In this document: positions 1 to 7,454 of the stretch, piece after piece
Layout of the letters: every line of letters starts with the position of its first letter
How positions within the stretch are numbered: the stretch's first letter is position 1
NCBI GenBank assembly: GCA_028687035.1
Contig: JAQUAX010000007.1
Span: 1-64,000 of the forward strand
Origin: Dechloromonas sp.
Lineage (GTDB): Bacteria; Pseudomonadota; Gammaproteobacteria; Burkholderiales; Rhodocyclaceae
Length of the DNA: 64,000 bases
Reading direction: 5' to 3'
The notes under the pieces: generated by a model
The model's input: only the letters and a program-made list of their open reading frames with translations
What the model was told of the DNA's origin: nothing
Databases searched by the model: none
Made by a program: the position numbers and the translations under genes

Positions 1-109
1 AGTCCTTGCGGGCCTCTTCTACCAGCCTTACGGCGCGCTCCCTGACTTCCGGGGAATACTTGTTCGTCTTGCTCATGGCTCCATTCTCTCAGGTAATGGA
101 GCCTCCTCA
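1..109 (-). mobile_element. End of an IS3-family insertion sequence with the start of orfA
   Basis: A reading frame starts at ATG 76 and runs leftward out of the window. Its first residues are MSKTNKYSPEVRERAVRLVE, which I recognise as the N-terminal helix of IS3-family OrfA (a helix-turn-helix protein that acts with the OrfB integrase through a frameshift). Ahead of it, on the same strand, the sequence beginning TGAGGAGGCTCC near 109 looks like the terminal inverted repeat, since IS3 elements usually begin with TG. The exact end and any target-site duplication cannot be fixed because the other end lies outside the window. The family call is firm; the boundary is approximate. Confidence 0.75.
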
Positions 110-123
110 ATTCCCGGGGCGAT

Positions 124-228
124 TCACTCCCCGCCATTCACCAAGGATGCAGCGATTTCTTTTGCAGCAATGCCATAAGCTTCATGCATTGTTCGTGTGT
201 AAAGCGATTGGAAATAGGCCCTCAGCAT
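124..228 (-). pseudogene. 34-codon gene start, probable truncated methyltransferase
   Basis: An ATG at 228 lies 10 nt after the stop of the preceding glycosyltransferase and behind an AAGGAT ribosome-site-like stretch. The peptide begins MLRAYFQSLYTRTMHEAYGI and stops at 124-126, about 15 bp before the presumed IS end. Its character (charged amphipathic helix, then a VNGG stretch) resembles the N-terminus of class I SAM-dependent methyltransferases just before the nucleotide-binding motif. I infer that it is the 5' remnant of the next gene of the polysaccharide cluster, cut off when the IS arrived or by a later deletion. A genuine small protein cannot be excluded. Confidence 0.4.
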
Positions 229-238
229 GTTGAAATCC

Positions 239-1378
239 TTATTGGGGTGACTTTGGATGGTCGCTGTCTTTGCCTTGGTGCGCAAGTAGCCTACGCAAAA
301 AGTCGGCTAGTTCCTCCGCGCGTTGTTCCCAGCTGCGAATCTGACTGCGGTCGACGCAGATTTTTTCCCGGATTTGCGCGGAGATCTGCTCGGCCAGCGC
401 CGCCGGCGAATCCGCTTCGGCCAGGCAGGCAGGCGTGTCGCGCAGTAGCTCTGTGACTTCGCCGACACGGCTGGCAACCAGTGGCACGCCGCAGGCGATG
501 ATTTCTTGCAGCTTCTGCGGGTAGCAATAGCGCCCGAAGGCCGAATCCCGGTTGACCACGACCCCAACGTCGAGCGCATTCCAGAACGCCGGGACGCGTT
601 CCGGCGCCAAGACGCCGAGGTAATCGACGGGCAGGTGGGATAAGCGGTCTAGGCAGTCGTCCTTGGGCCCGGCCAGCACTAGCCTTAGGCCGGGATGAGC
701 CGCGGCCAAGCGTTCGGCGGCTTCCAGCAGCGTCGCGATGCCGCGGCTAGCGTTGAGCGCACCGGCGGTGCCAACCAGCAATGCGTTCTCCGGCAGGCCA
801 AGTTCGCGCCGCGCCGCCTGATGGTCGAGGGGGCGGAACAGGGTCGTGTCGACGGCATTGCCAAGGACGAGGCGCGGCTGCCCGGGAGGCAGTGAATAGC
901 TGTTCCCAACGTGGTCGGCAAGCGTCCGGCTGACCAGTGTGAGGCCGCTTGCCGCGCGACAGGCACGGCCCAGCAGCGGGATAACGCCGGGCAGTTTCGA
1001 GAGGCCGAAGCATTCGTAATTGTCGTAGAGGTCGACGACGTAGGGGACGCCTGTCGGCACGCAGATCCGCCACGCGGCGATCGCGTGCCAGGCGTCGGAA
1101 CTCGCCCAGACGAGGTCGGGGCGGAATTCGCGACAGATCTGTCGGATGCGCCGTAGATGCTGGAGCGCGCCGAGCGGCGAGAAGGGTAGGGCGTTCAGCG
1201 ATTCCCAGCAGGCGGCGTCTGGTGACGCCGGAGGACGTCGGCGATAGCTCAGTGCCAGGCCGCGCACGCTGTGACCGGCAACCGCGAGGGCTCGGGGAAT
1301 CTCGTAAAGCCGACCGTAGCGATCGTCGAGTAGGTCCCGGCCGGTGTATTGGCGCTTGCAAATGACGAGGATGCGCAC
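239..1378 (-). CDS. Glycosyltransferase, GT4-like (GT-B fold)
   Basis: A protein of 379 residues that probably transfers a sugar from a nucleotide donor to the growing surface glycan. The N-terminal half (RILVICKRQYTGRD) is a typical GT-B acceptor domain. The C-terminal half contains GTAGALNASRGIATLLEA and then YPQKLQEIIACGVPLVAS, which matches the donor-binding motif with its conserved acidic residue and G-x-P turn. The reading frame is open up to 1555, but that extension lies inside the neighbouring gene. GTG 1378, 10 nt after that gene's stop, gives a normal family start. It is the last intact gene of the leftward polysaccharide operon. Donor and acceptor are unknown. Confidence 0.85.
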   Translation of the reverse strand: MRILVICKRQYTGRDLLDDRYGRLYEIPRALAVAGHSVRGLALSYRRRPPASPDAACWESLNALPFSPLGALQHLRRIRQICREFRPDLVWASSDAWHAIAAWRICVPTGVPYVVDLYDNYECFGLSKLPGVIPLLGRACRAASGLTLVSRTLADHVGNSYSLPPGQPRLVLGNAVDTTLFRPLDHQAARRELGLPENALLVGTAGALNASRGIATLLEAAERLAAAHPGLRLVLAGPKDDCLDRLSHLPVDYLGVLAPERVPAFWNALDVGVVVNRDSAFGRYCYPQKLQEIIACGVPLVASRVGEVTELLRDTPACLAEADSPAALAEQISAQIREKICVDRSQIRSWEQRAEELADFLRRLLAHQGKDSDHPKSPQ

Positions 1379-1388
1379 AATGCCCGCG

Positions 1389-2363
1389 TCAAATGGCGAA
1401 AGTGGCTTGCGACCAAGCTTTCCGGATAATTTCTCCGGCTGCGCCCACCTTAAAACCCGCGTTGCGGATCGAGCGATCACGCATCGGCACGATGGCACCG
1501 ACTCGCTGATCGATCCACGTACGGGTGGCGCGGAGTTGGCGTAAATAGTTCGCATAAAACCAGCGCAGTAGTCGCCAAGGCATCATGCCCCAGTCGAGCA
1601 GTCCGTTGGACATGAAGTAGGGGTTGAACACCTTGATGCCGTGGAAGTGATAGAAGATCAGCGGATCATTGCCGATCTTCACCGCATTGCCATTGCGTCT
1701 GATCGGGCTACTGGACCAGTTCCACGGGGCGACGCCGCCGCCCCGATGTTGCAGGATCGCCAAGTGCGGGCCATAAAGCGCAGGCCATTCGTCTAAATAC
1801 TTCTGGTCGCCGTATTTTCCGTCTTCGGCCCGGTCGTAGCACCATGACAGACACTGATCGCGCCAGCGGTGGAGGCAAGAAATTCCGGCCGAATCGCGCC
1901 GAAAGCTCTGATACTGAACATTGAACAGGCCATAAACCTCCTGCTTCTTGAGGCGCTCGGGGTAACGGTGCGGGGTGATCAGGATGGAGCGGTCTCCCAG
2001 TTCGGCGAACAGGGGGGCCGGCGATGCATAGAAGTAGAGATCCGCATCGAGATAGGTGACGAGATCGATGTCCAGGCGCTGGGCGAACAGGTAGAGAGGA
2101 AGTTGGGGAGTCAGGGTGAAGTAATACTCGATGAGCCGGCGGTTACCTTTTGCCTCCAGCAATGCGGGGGCCCACTCCTCCAGTTCGTTGAGCGTGAAAC
2201 ATTGCAGGTTGGGGAGGGCCAGCCGGCCAATGAGTTGGGCCACCCCGTCGTCTAGGGCCAGGACATGAAGCTGGAAATCACAGCCTGTTTCCACTAGGGA
2301 GCGATAAAGAGTCAGGCCGCGCAGCAGGTAGTTGCGGTCGAAATAAGTGCAGAAGTGGTACAT
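1389..2363 (-). CDS. Glycosyltransferase with DxD motif (GT8-like, GT-A fold)
   Basis: A protein of 324 residues. The start MYHFCTYFDRNYLLRGLTLY and the motif YLDADLYFY (residues ~95-105, the metal-binding DxD of GT-A enzymes) identify a retaining-type GT8-related transferase. Further conserved-looking blocks are RGGGVAPWNW and YHFHG in the C-terminal half. No transmembrane segment or signal peptide is seen, so it should act on the cytoplasmic face of the membrane on a lipid-linked glycan. It sits in a tight leftward operon, with 10 nt to the next gene and 15 nt from the aminotransferase. The sugar is not predictable from sequence. Confidence 0.8.
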   Translation of the reverse strand: MYHFCTYFDRNYLLRGLTLYRSLVETGCDFQLHVLALDDGVAQLIGRLALPNLQCFTLNELEEWAPALLEAKGNRRLIEYYFTLTPQLPLYLFAQRLDIDLVTYLDADLYFYASPAPLFAELGDRSILITPHRYPERLKKQEVYGLFNVQYQSFRRDSAGISCLHRWRDQCLSWCYDRAEDGKYGDQKYLDEWPALYGPHLAILQHRGGGVAPWNWSSSPIRRNGNAVKIGNDPLIFYHFHGIKVFNPYFMSNGLLDWGMMPWRLLRWFYANYLRQLRATRTWIDQRVGAIVPMRDRSIRNAGFKVGAAGEIIRKAWSQATFAI

Positions 2364-2378
2364 GGGACGGGCCTCGAG

Positions 2379-3491
2379 TCAGCGCGGGCGCAGCTGGCAA
2401 AGGGCTGCAGAGACCCTCGCTGCATCGTTTAGTGGCAATTCTGGGAAGATCGGGAGGCTGAGAATCTGTTTTACTGCGGTTTCGGTATGGGGTAACGGCA
2501 GTGGGCGAAACGCCGGGTCGACGTAAGCCGGCTGTTGATGGACGGCCAGCGGATAATGGACCAGCGTCGCGATACCCAAGGCCTTGAGTTTTTCCCGAAG
2601 GTCTTCGCGGTCGGGATCGGTGATCACATATTGATGAAATACATGTTGCCCCAAGGGGGCACGCCACGGGACAGACAGCCGGCTGTCGAGCAGGCCTTCG
2701 TCATAGCATGCGGCGATGGCGCGGCGGCGGTTGTTATCGGCCGCCAGATGAGGGAGTCGGGCGCGAAGGATGGCGGCCTGCAGTTCGTCGAGTCGGGAGT
2801 TTAGGCCAAAGCGGGCGCTGACGTAGCGTTTCTGCCAGCCATATTCGCGTAGCAGGCGTACGTGTTCTGCCAAGTCCGGGTCGTTGCCCACTATCGCACC
2901 GCCATCGCCTAGGGCTGCGAGATTTTTGGTGGGATAGAAACTGAAACAGCCGAGGTCGCCCCAGCAACCTGCCCCAATCCCTTCCAGCGCAGCACCGTGG
3001 GCCTGGGCGCAGTCTTCTACCACGGCCAGCCCGGCACGGCGAGCGATGGGCATGATCGCCGCCATGTCGGCCAACTGGCCGTAGAGGTGGACCACCACCA
3101 GAGCGCGGGCGGAGCGGCCTTCAGGAGTGGACAACAGCGCATCGAGGGCGGTCGGATCGAGGGTGTAGCGGCGGGGGTCGATGTCGGCGAACAGCGGCTG
3201 GGCGCCGATGCGGGCGATGGCGGCCACGGTGGCGACCGCGGTGTGGGAGACGGTGATCACCCGGTCCCCCGCCTTTACCCCGAGGGCGCGCAGCGCCAGT
3301 TCGATCGCGTCGGTGCCATTGGCCACCCCTACCGACCAGTCGCGGCCCTGGGCGGCGGCAAACTCGCGTTCGAAGGCGGCCACCTCCTGGCCGAGGATAT
3401 ACCAGCCGCTTTCCAGTACCCGCTGGATCGCGGCATCGATGTCTTCGCGGTGGGCCAGGTAACCGGCCTTGGGGTTGGATTGGGGGATCAC
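2379..3491 (-). CDS. DegT/DnrJ/EryC1/StrS-family sugar aminotransferase
   Basis: A PLP-dependent aminotransferase of 370 residues, a normal length for the family. It starts IPQSNPKAGYLAHREDIDAA; the VANGTDAIELALRAL block and the FSFYPTKNLAALGDGG motif carry the PLP-binding lysine (K in PTKN). Family members aminate keto-sugars on UDP or dTDP to make amino sugars for O-antigens. The gene overlaps the SDR epimerase/dehydratase upstream by 4 bp, so the two may act in sequence, the SDR making the keto-sugar and this enzyme aminating it. Which nucleotide sugar is used is not visible. Confidence 0.9.
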   Translation of the reverse strand: MIPQSNPKAGYLAHREDIDAAIQRVLESGWYILGQEVAAFEREFAAAQGRDWSVGVANGTDAIELALRALGVKAGDRVITVSHTAVATVAAIARIGAQPLFADIDPRRYTLDPTALDALLSTPEGRSARALVVVHLYGQLADMAAIMPIARRAGLAVVEDCAQAHGAALEGIGAGCWGDLGCFSFYPTKNLAALGDGGAIVGNDPDLAEHVRLLREYGWQKRYVSARFGLNSRLDELQAAILRARLPHLAADNNRRRAIAACYDEGLLDSRLSVPWRAPLGQHVFHQYVITDPDREDLREKLKALGIATLVHYPLAVHQQPAYVDPAFRPLPLPHTETAVKQILSLPIFPELPLNDAARVSAALCQLRPR

Positions 3492-4465
3492 AGGTAGTGG
3501 CTCCCGTGGTGGCGGAAGTAGTCGAGGGTTCGGCTCAGCCCCTCGCGCAGGTCGATGCGCGGTTGCCAGCCCAACTGCTCGCGGATCAGGCCAAAGTCCG
3601 AGTAGTAGTCGCCGATGTCGATCTTCTTGCGTTCGGCCGGGAATTCGTGCGACTGGTAGCTGCCGCCACCGTTGACCTCCACCAGCAGTTTGGCCAGGGC
3701 AGCGAGGCTGATCACCTCGGTGGAACCGAGGTTGAAGACCCGTCCACAGGCCCTAGGGTCAAGGGCTGCGGCCAGGAAGGCATCCACCACGTCGTCGACA
3801 TAATTGAAGTCGCGCAGTTGTTCGCCGCCCCAGACCTCGAAAGGCTCTTCCTCGAGCAGGCGACGTATCCAGATGCCGACGAAGGTCTGGCGCGCGTCAC
3901 GGATGCGCATGCCCGGACCGTAGGTGTTGGTGAGGCGCAGGGCGCAGGTTGGGATACCATAGACCTGCTGATAGAGAAGGTGGTAGCCCTCGCCGGCGAT
4001 TTTGTTGATGCCATTGACGTCGACCGGGCGCAGGGGGTGCCGTTCATCGACCGGCAGGTAATCGGGGCGACCATATATCTGGCGCGTACTGGCGAAGACC
4101 ACCCGGGCGGTCGGGTTGTGATGGCGTAGCGCCTCCAGGATGGAGAGTTGGGCGCGGCTGTTGATCTCCAGATCGGTGAAGGGGTCCTGCATCGAGTCCA
4201 TGTGGCTCGTCTGGCCGGCCAGGTTGAAGACCAGGTCGACCCCCCGCACCAAATATTTCATGCTGTGGGGGTCGCGGACGTCGGAAATGTTGAGCCGCAC
4301 GTGCCGGGCAATGTCGTGAAGATTGTGGATGTTGCCGCCGTATTGGGGGATTAGGGAATCGATCAGGGTCACTTCGGCCCCCAGCCCGACCAGCCGGCGC
4401 GCAAGGTGGGAACCGATGAAGCCGGCACCGCCGGTGATCAGAACGTTTTTTCCATCGAGCGTCAT
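3488..4465 (-). CDS. NAD-dependent epimerase/dehydratase (extended SDR) without the usual catalytic Tyr
   Basis: A protein of 325 residues from ATG 4465. The frame extends further upstream to 4591, but the start MTLDGKNVLITGGAGFIGSH places the Rossmann GGxGFIG motif correctly. It resembles UDP-glucose 4-epimerases and dTDP-glucose 4,6-dehydratases, including FASTRQIYG and RLTNTYGPG. The usual YxxxK active-site motif reads NGINK here (DNA near 4005-4020), so the tyrosine position is Asn. I believe related NGINK proteins exist in surface-glycan clusters, so this is probably a subfamily rather than a damaged gene. The next gene downstream is the aminotransferase, with a 4-bp overlap. Confidence 0.85.
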   Translation of the reverse strand: MTLDGKNVLITGGAGFIGSHLARRLVGLGAEVTLIDSLIPQYGGNIHNLHDIARHVRLNISDVRDPHSMKYLVRGVDLVFNLAGQTSHMDSMQDPFTDLEINSRAQLSILEALRHHNPTARVVFASTRQIYGRPDYLPVDERHPLRPVDVNGINKIAGEGYHLLYQQVYGIPTCALRLTNTYGPGMRIRDARQTFVGIWIRRLLEEEPFEVWGGEQLRDFNYVDDVVDAFLAAALDPRACGRVFNLGSTEVISLAALAKLLVEVNGGGSYQSHEFPAERKKIDIGDYYSDFGLIREQLGWQPRIDLREGLSRTLDYFRHHGSHYL

Positions 4466-4490
4466 GGGTGGGCTCCTCGCAGCAGATGAG

Positions 4491-5204
4491 TCAGGCCGGT
4501 TTGCGGCAGATGACGAAATTGTCGAGATAGAGTTCTGCATCGGCTGGTGCCATTGCCGCCAGCAGCCACCCCAGCAGCGACAGCGGGGCAATCAAGCCGG
4601 CGCGTCCCAAGAGCCGCAGCGGTAGCGGCGCGGGGCGGAGCGCGGTATTGAGGCGATCCGCCGCCAAGGCGCACAGGGCGCCGGCACCGGGGGTGAGTTT
4701 ACACTGTCGTTCCACGGTCAGTCCGGTCTGCTCGAGCCGGTCGCGCAGACCGAAGGAGGTATAGCGCAGGCAGTCGTGGGGCTGCTCGTGCTCCGGCCAC
4801 AGAAAAGGAACAGTAAGGATCAGAATCCCTCCGGGACGCAGTACCCGCATCATTTCGGCGAGAAAGGCCTCAGGCCAGAAGACATGCTCCAGCACCTGAT
4901 TGCAGAGCACGGCGTCGACACTGGTGTCGGCCAGCGGAAAGCGGCCGCCGTCGTAGTAGAGGTCGGCTTGCTTGGTCTGGCGATTCTCCGGCGTATCGAG
5001 TTCCAGCCCCAAGTACTCATTCACCTGGGGAAAAAGCTCCCGGTAGGGTTTGCTGCCGCATCCGAGATCAAGCAGTCGCCCACGGGCCTGTGGTGCAGCC
5101 TCGTTCATCGCCCGCCACAGCGCCCGGCGCGGCAGGAAGGCCGGGTTGATGGGCAGAGCCCACCAGGGGGCGCGAAACTGGGCGGTGGCAAGCCATCGTT
5201 TCAT
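4491..5204 (-). CDS. Class I SAM-dependent methyltransferase
   Basis: A protein of 237 residues with the Rossmann-type SAM site RLLDLGCGSKPYRELF (residues ~42-57). The acidic loop ELDTPE follows, then LCNQVLEHVFWPEAFLAEM, typical of methyltransf_11 domains. It lies in the polysaccharide operon, with a 4-bp overlap with the methyltransferase upstream. It probably methylates a sugar or an end group of the glycan, but no acceptor is visible. A hydrophobic C-terminal segment (residues ~195-225) may attach the protein to the membrane. Confidence 0.8.
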   Translation of the reverse strand: MKRWLATAQFRAPWWALPINPAFLPRRALWRAMNEAAPQARGRLLDLGCGSKPYRELFPQVNEYLGLELDTPENRQTKQADLYYDGGRFPLADTSVDAVLCNQVLEHVFWPEAFLAEMMRVLRPGGILILTVPFLWPEHEQPHDCLRYTSFGLRDRLEQTGLTVERQCKLTPGAGALCALAADRLNTALRPAPLPLRLLGRAGLIAPLSLLGWLLAAMAPADAELYLDNFVICRKPA

Positions 5205-6049
5205 GCCACCTCCTTGCGCCGCAGGAAGTAGCCCTTAAATTCCGCAGCCTTGCCCCAGCCGCGAATCGGCGGGTCTTTGGCCTCCCAGGCAGCGAGCAAT
5301 CGGTAGTGGCGCTCCAGTCGGGCCAGCATCCGCGGGCAGTCGAAAAGCCACGACGGATAGCTGGCGGAATATAACGAGGGCGGCACCACCTGCACGGTGA
5401 TCAACTCGCGAGTGAGGGTGCAGGGGTGGCGGTCGATGACGAGGTAGGGAATACCGGCGGCAATGATCTGCTCGAGGATCGCCCAAGGTTCATCTAGGTA
5501 TTGCAGTACGCTGGAGAGCAGGACGACGTCGGGGCGATGGACGGCCAGCGCCTCGTCGATGGTCGGGAAGAAAGCCAGCGCGTCGCGGGCGATTTCCTGC
5601 TGACCGATGCTGACGAGCCGGGGTTGTTCAACCACGGCCCAGCTCAGTTCTCTTACCTCGGCGAGAAATTCTCGGCATTGGAAGTAGCTGCTGCCGAGCC
5701 CGCCGCCGAAGTCGAGCACGGCCAGTCGCCCCCCCTGTGCCAGGGCGACCCGGCTCAGAGCTGCGAAGAGAGGGAGGTCGGGCGGAATGCGTTCCCTGGT
5801 TACTCCGTCCTGTTCCCAGGCGGCGCTGCCGGTTTTGACCGCGCGGGCGGCGACGGCGAGGCGCTCCAGCAAGGCTTCTTCGTCGTAGCCGCTGGCGGCA
5901 GCACACGCGGCCGCCCAGTCGGGAAATTCGCCGCGGTAGTAAATCGCGTGGCCACTCAGATAGTTGAGCCAGTCGCGCAGCCCCTGCGGGAGCCAGCGGC
6001 GGATTGCGCGGCGTCGTGTGCCTTGGCACAAGAGGTTGAGTAGGCTCAT
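5201..6049 (-). CDS. Putative methyltransferase, TIGR04325-like
   Basis: A protein of 282 residues. Its N-terminal portion (LSGHAIYYRGEFPDWAAA) and its SAM motif LAVLDFGGGLGSSYFQCREF, where FGGG replaces the usual GCG, match the TIGR04325 group of putative methyltransferases often found in O-antigen clusters. DVVLLSSVLQYLDEPW is the later methyltransferase motif. The gene overlaps its downstream neighbour by 4 bp and is 21 bp from the upstream ParB-like gene. The acceptor is unknown. The family assignment is from memory of the motif pattern. Confidence 0.75.
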   Translation of the reverse strand: MSLLNLLCQGTRRRAIRRWLPQGLRDWLNYLSGHAIYYRGEFPDWAAACAAASGYDEEALLERLAVAARAVKTGSAAWEQDGVTRERIPPDLPLFAALSRVALAQGGRLAVLDFGGGLGSSYFQCREFLAEVRELSWAVVEQPRLVSIGQQEIARDALAFFPTIDEALAVHRPDVVLLSSVLQYLDEPWAILEQIIAAGIPYLVIDRHPCTLTRELITVQVVPPSLYSASYPSWLFDCPRMLARLERHYRLLAAWEAKDPPIRGWGKAAEFKGYFLRRKEVA

Positions 6050-6070
6050 GACAGGCTCTGGTTGATCGTC

Positions 6071-6760
6071 TCAATAGAGGATTGGTGTCGGATGAAAGGC
6101 ACGGTGAGGGGTACGGTTACCGTGGAAATAGCCGTCGAAGATCGCCAACGCGTCACGGAGAGATAGATGCCCGGAGAGTACCAGCGGCCAATAGCGGGCA
6201 CGGGTTCGGTGAGCGCTAAAACAAAGGGGGTGGCGCACTCGTACCCGCTTTTCGCCTAGGGCGTGGAGAGCGCCGAGGCGGTGGTTGCCATCGGTGACCA
6301 GGAAACGCGACTCCTTAGGTGCACACAGTTCGAAGACCTCGATATAACCGTATTTTTCTGGTTGGTAGCCGTGGTCGCGGATGGTGGCGAAGGCACTCTC
6401 GAGCCAGGTGAACTCCTCCTCGATACGGTCCCACTTCACTCCCTGTGGGCTGAAGTGGGTAACGATATCAATCACATCGGCAACTGATTTTTGCCAGCCG
6501 CCAGGGCGAAAGAGCTTGCGCCACGATTTCCATGGTAGCAACCAGAGGGGAATCGAGTGGCTGGTGGTAACGCTGAGCGCTTCACCAAGATCGCGCGGGC
6601 GGTAGTGGCGGATGAAATCAATAAAACGCTGCCGCAAATCCTCCTGCGGGTGCCCATCGGCTAGGCCGGTGATGTAGTTCTCATAGGGGTTGAACTCATT
6701 GCGTCCATAGCGAAAACCGCAGTAATGAACGCAGTCGGCAATGGCGATTTCCCGTATCAC
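6071..6760 (-). CDS. ParB/sulfiredoxin-fold protein in glycan cluster
   Basis: A protein of 229 residues. The only recognisable motif is FLVTDGNHRLGALHALGEKR (residues ~153-172), the DGxHR signature of the ParB/Srx nucleotide-binding fold. The N-terminus (REIAIADCVHYCGFRYGRNEF) and the tryptophan-rich middle are not familiar. Proteins of this type occur in surface-polysaccharide clusters, where a chromosome-partitioning role is unlikely; kinase-like or modification roles are conceivable. It starts at 6760 and shares one nucleotide with the stop of the upstream methyltransferase, so translation is probably coupled. Confidence 0.6.
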   Translation of the reverse strand: MIREIAIADCVHYCGFRYGRNEFNPYENYITGLADGHPQEDLRQRFIDFIRHYRPRDLGEALSVTTSHSIPLWLLPWKSWRKLFRPGGWQKSVADVIDIVTHFSPQGVKWDRIEEEFTWLESAFATIRDHGYQPEKYGYIEVFELCAPKESRFLVTDGNHRLGALHALGEKRVRVRHPLCFSAHRTRARYWPLVLSGHLSLRDALAIFDGYFHGNRTPHRAFHPTPILY

Positions 6761-7452
6761 TATGTTTCCCGATGTTGTTTTGCCTTGGTCAATCGATAGA
6801 CGTATACCTGGCTGTCATCATATCGGCCGATCTCGATCCGTTGCTGTATCACCAGCCCGGCCTGGGCGCTTTTGATCGCAATCGTTTCGTGGGTATGGAA
6901 GTAAGCTCGGATATGGCTCCAGGGGAGCGGTGGGGGGGGATTGCCGGACAGGCGCCGGATGAGTTTTCCGGGTAGCCGTAACAGGGAGCTTGTCAGCCGC
7001 GCCCAGTAGGGGCGCCCGATATAGGTTTGCAAAAGAATCTCGCCGCCGGTAACCCGCCCCAGTTCCCGCAGGGCATCGGCCAGTAGCTCGGCGGGAACCA
7101 AATGGGCAAAGCGCCAGCATAGGGTGAGGTCGAAATGATTGGTGGGGAAATCAAGTTTGAAAATATCGCCGAGCAGCAATTTGACGTGGGCCAAATTCGG
7201 ATCGCCTAGTTTGCGGGCTGATTCGGCCAACATCTGTTCGGAAATGTCGGTACCGACTGCTTCCTGGGTAGTGCGGTAATGAGGCAAGAAACGCCCGGTT
7301 CCCACCGGGGCGTCGAGAATCTTCTTGGGCTGGTGCTCGGCTAAGTAGTCGACAACAAACTGCTCCTCGAGCCACCAAAGCGGTTCTTTTTTGCGCGCTT
7401 CTTCGTAGCCGGCCGCTTCATCGGCGCCATATTTGTTATAGCCGTCGTACAT
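6760..7452 (-). CDS. Class I SAM-dependent methyltransferase
   Basis: A protein of 230 residues from ATG 7452, 2 nt after the flippase stop; the longer open frame to 7557 would run deep into that gene. It begins MYDGYNKYGADEAAGYEEAR and has the SAM motif KKILDAPVGTGRFLPHY, followed by VGTDISEQML and LTLCWRFAHLVP. It closely resembles methyltransf_11/25 enzymes of O-antigen clusters. It is likely a glycan or lipid-head-group methyltransferase. The C-terminus (RYDDSQVYVYRLTK) ends cleanly. Confidence 0.8.
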   Translation of the reverse strand: MYDGYNKYGADEAAGYEEARKKEPLWWLEEQFVVDYLAEHQPKKILDAPVGTGRFLPHYRTTQEAVGTDISEQMLAESARKLGDPNLAHVKLLLGDIFKLDFPTNHFDLTLCWRFAHLVPAELLADALRELGRVTGGEILLQTYIGRPYWARLTSSLLRLPGKLIRRLSGNPPPPLPWSHIRAYFHTHETIAIKSAQAGLVIQQRIEIGRYDDSQVYVYRLTKAKQHRET

Positions 7453-7454
7453 CG

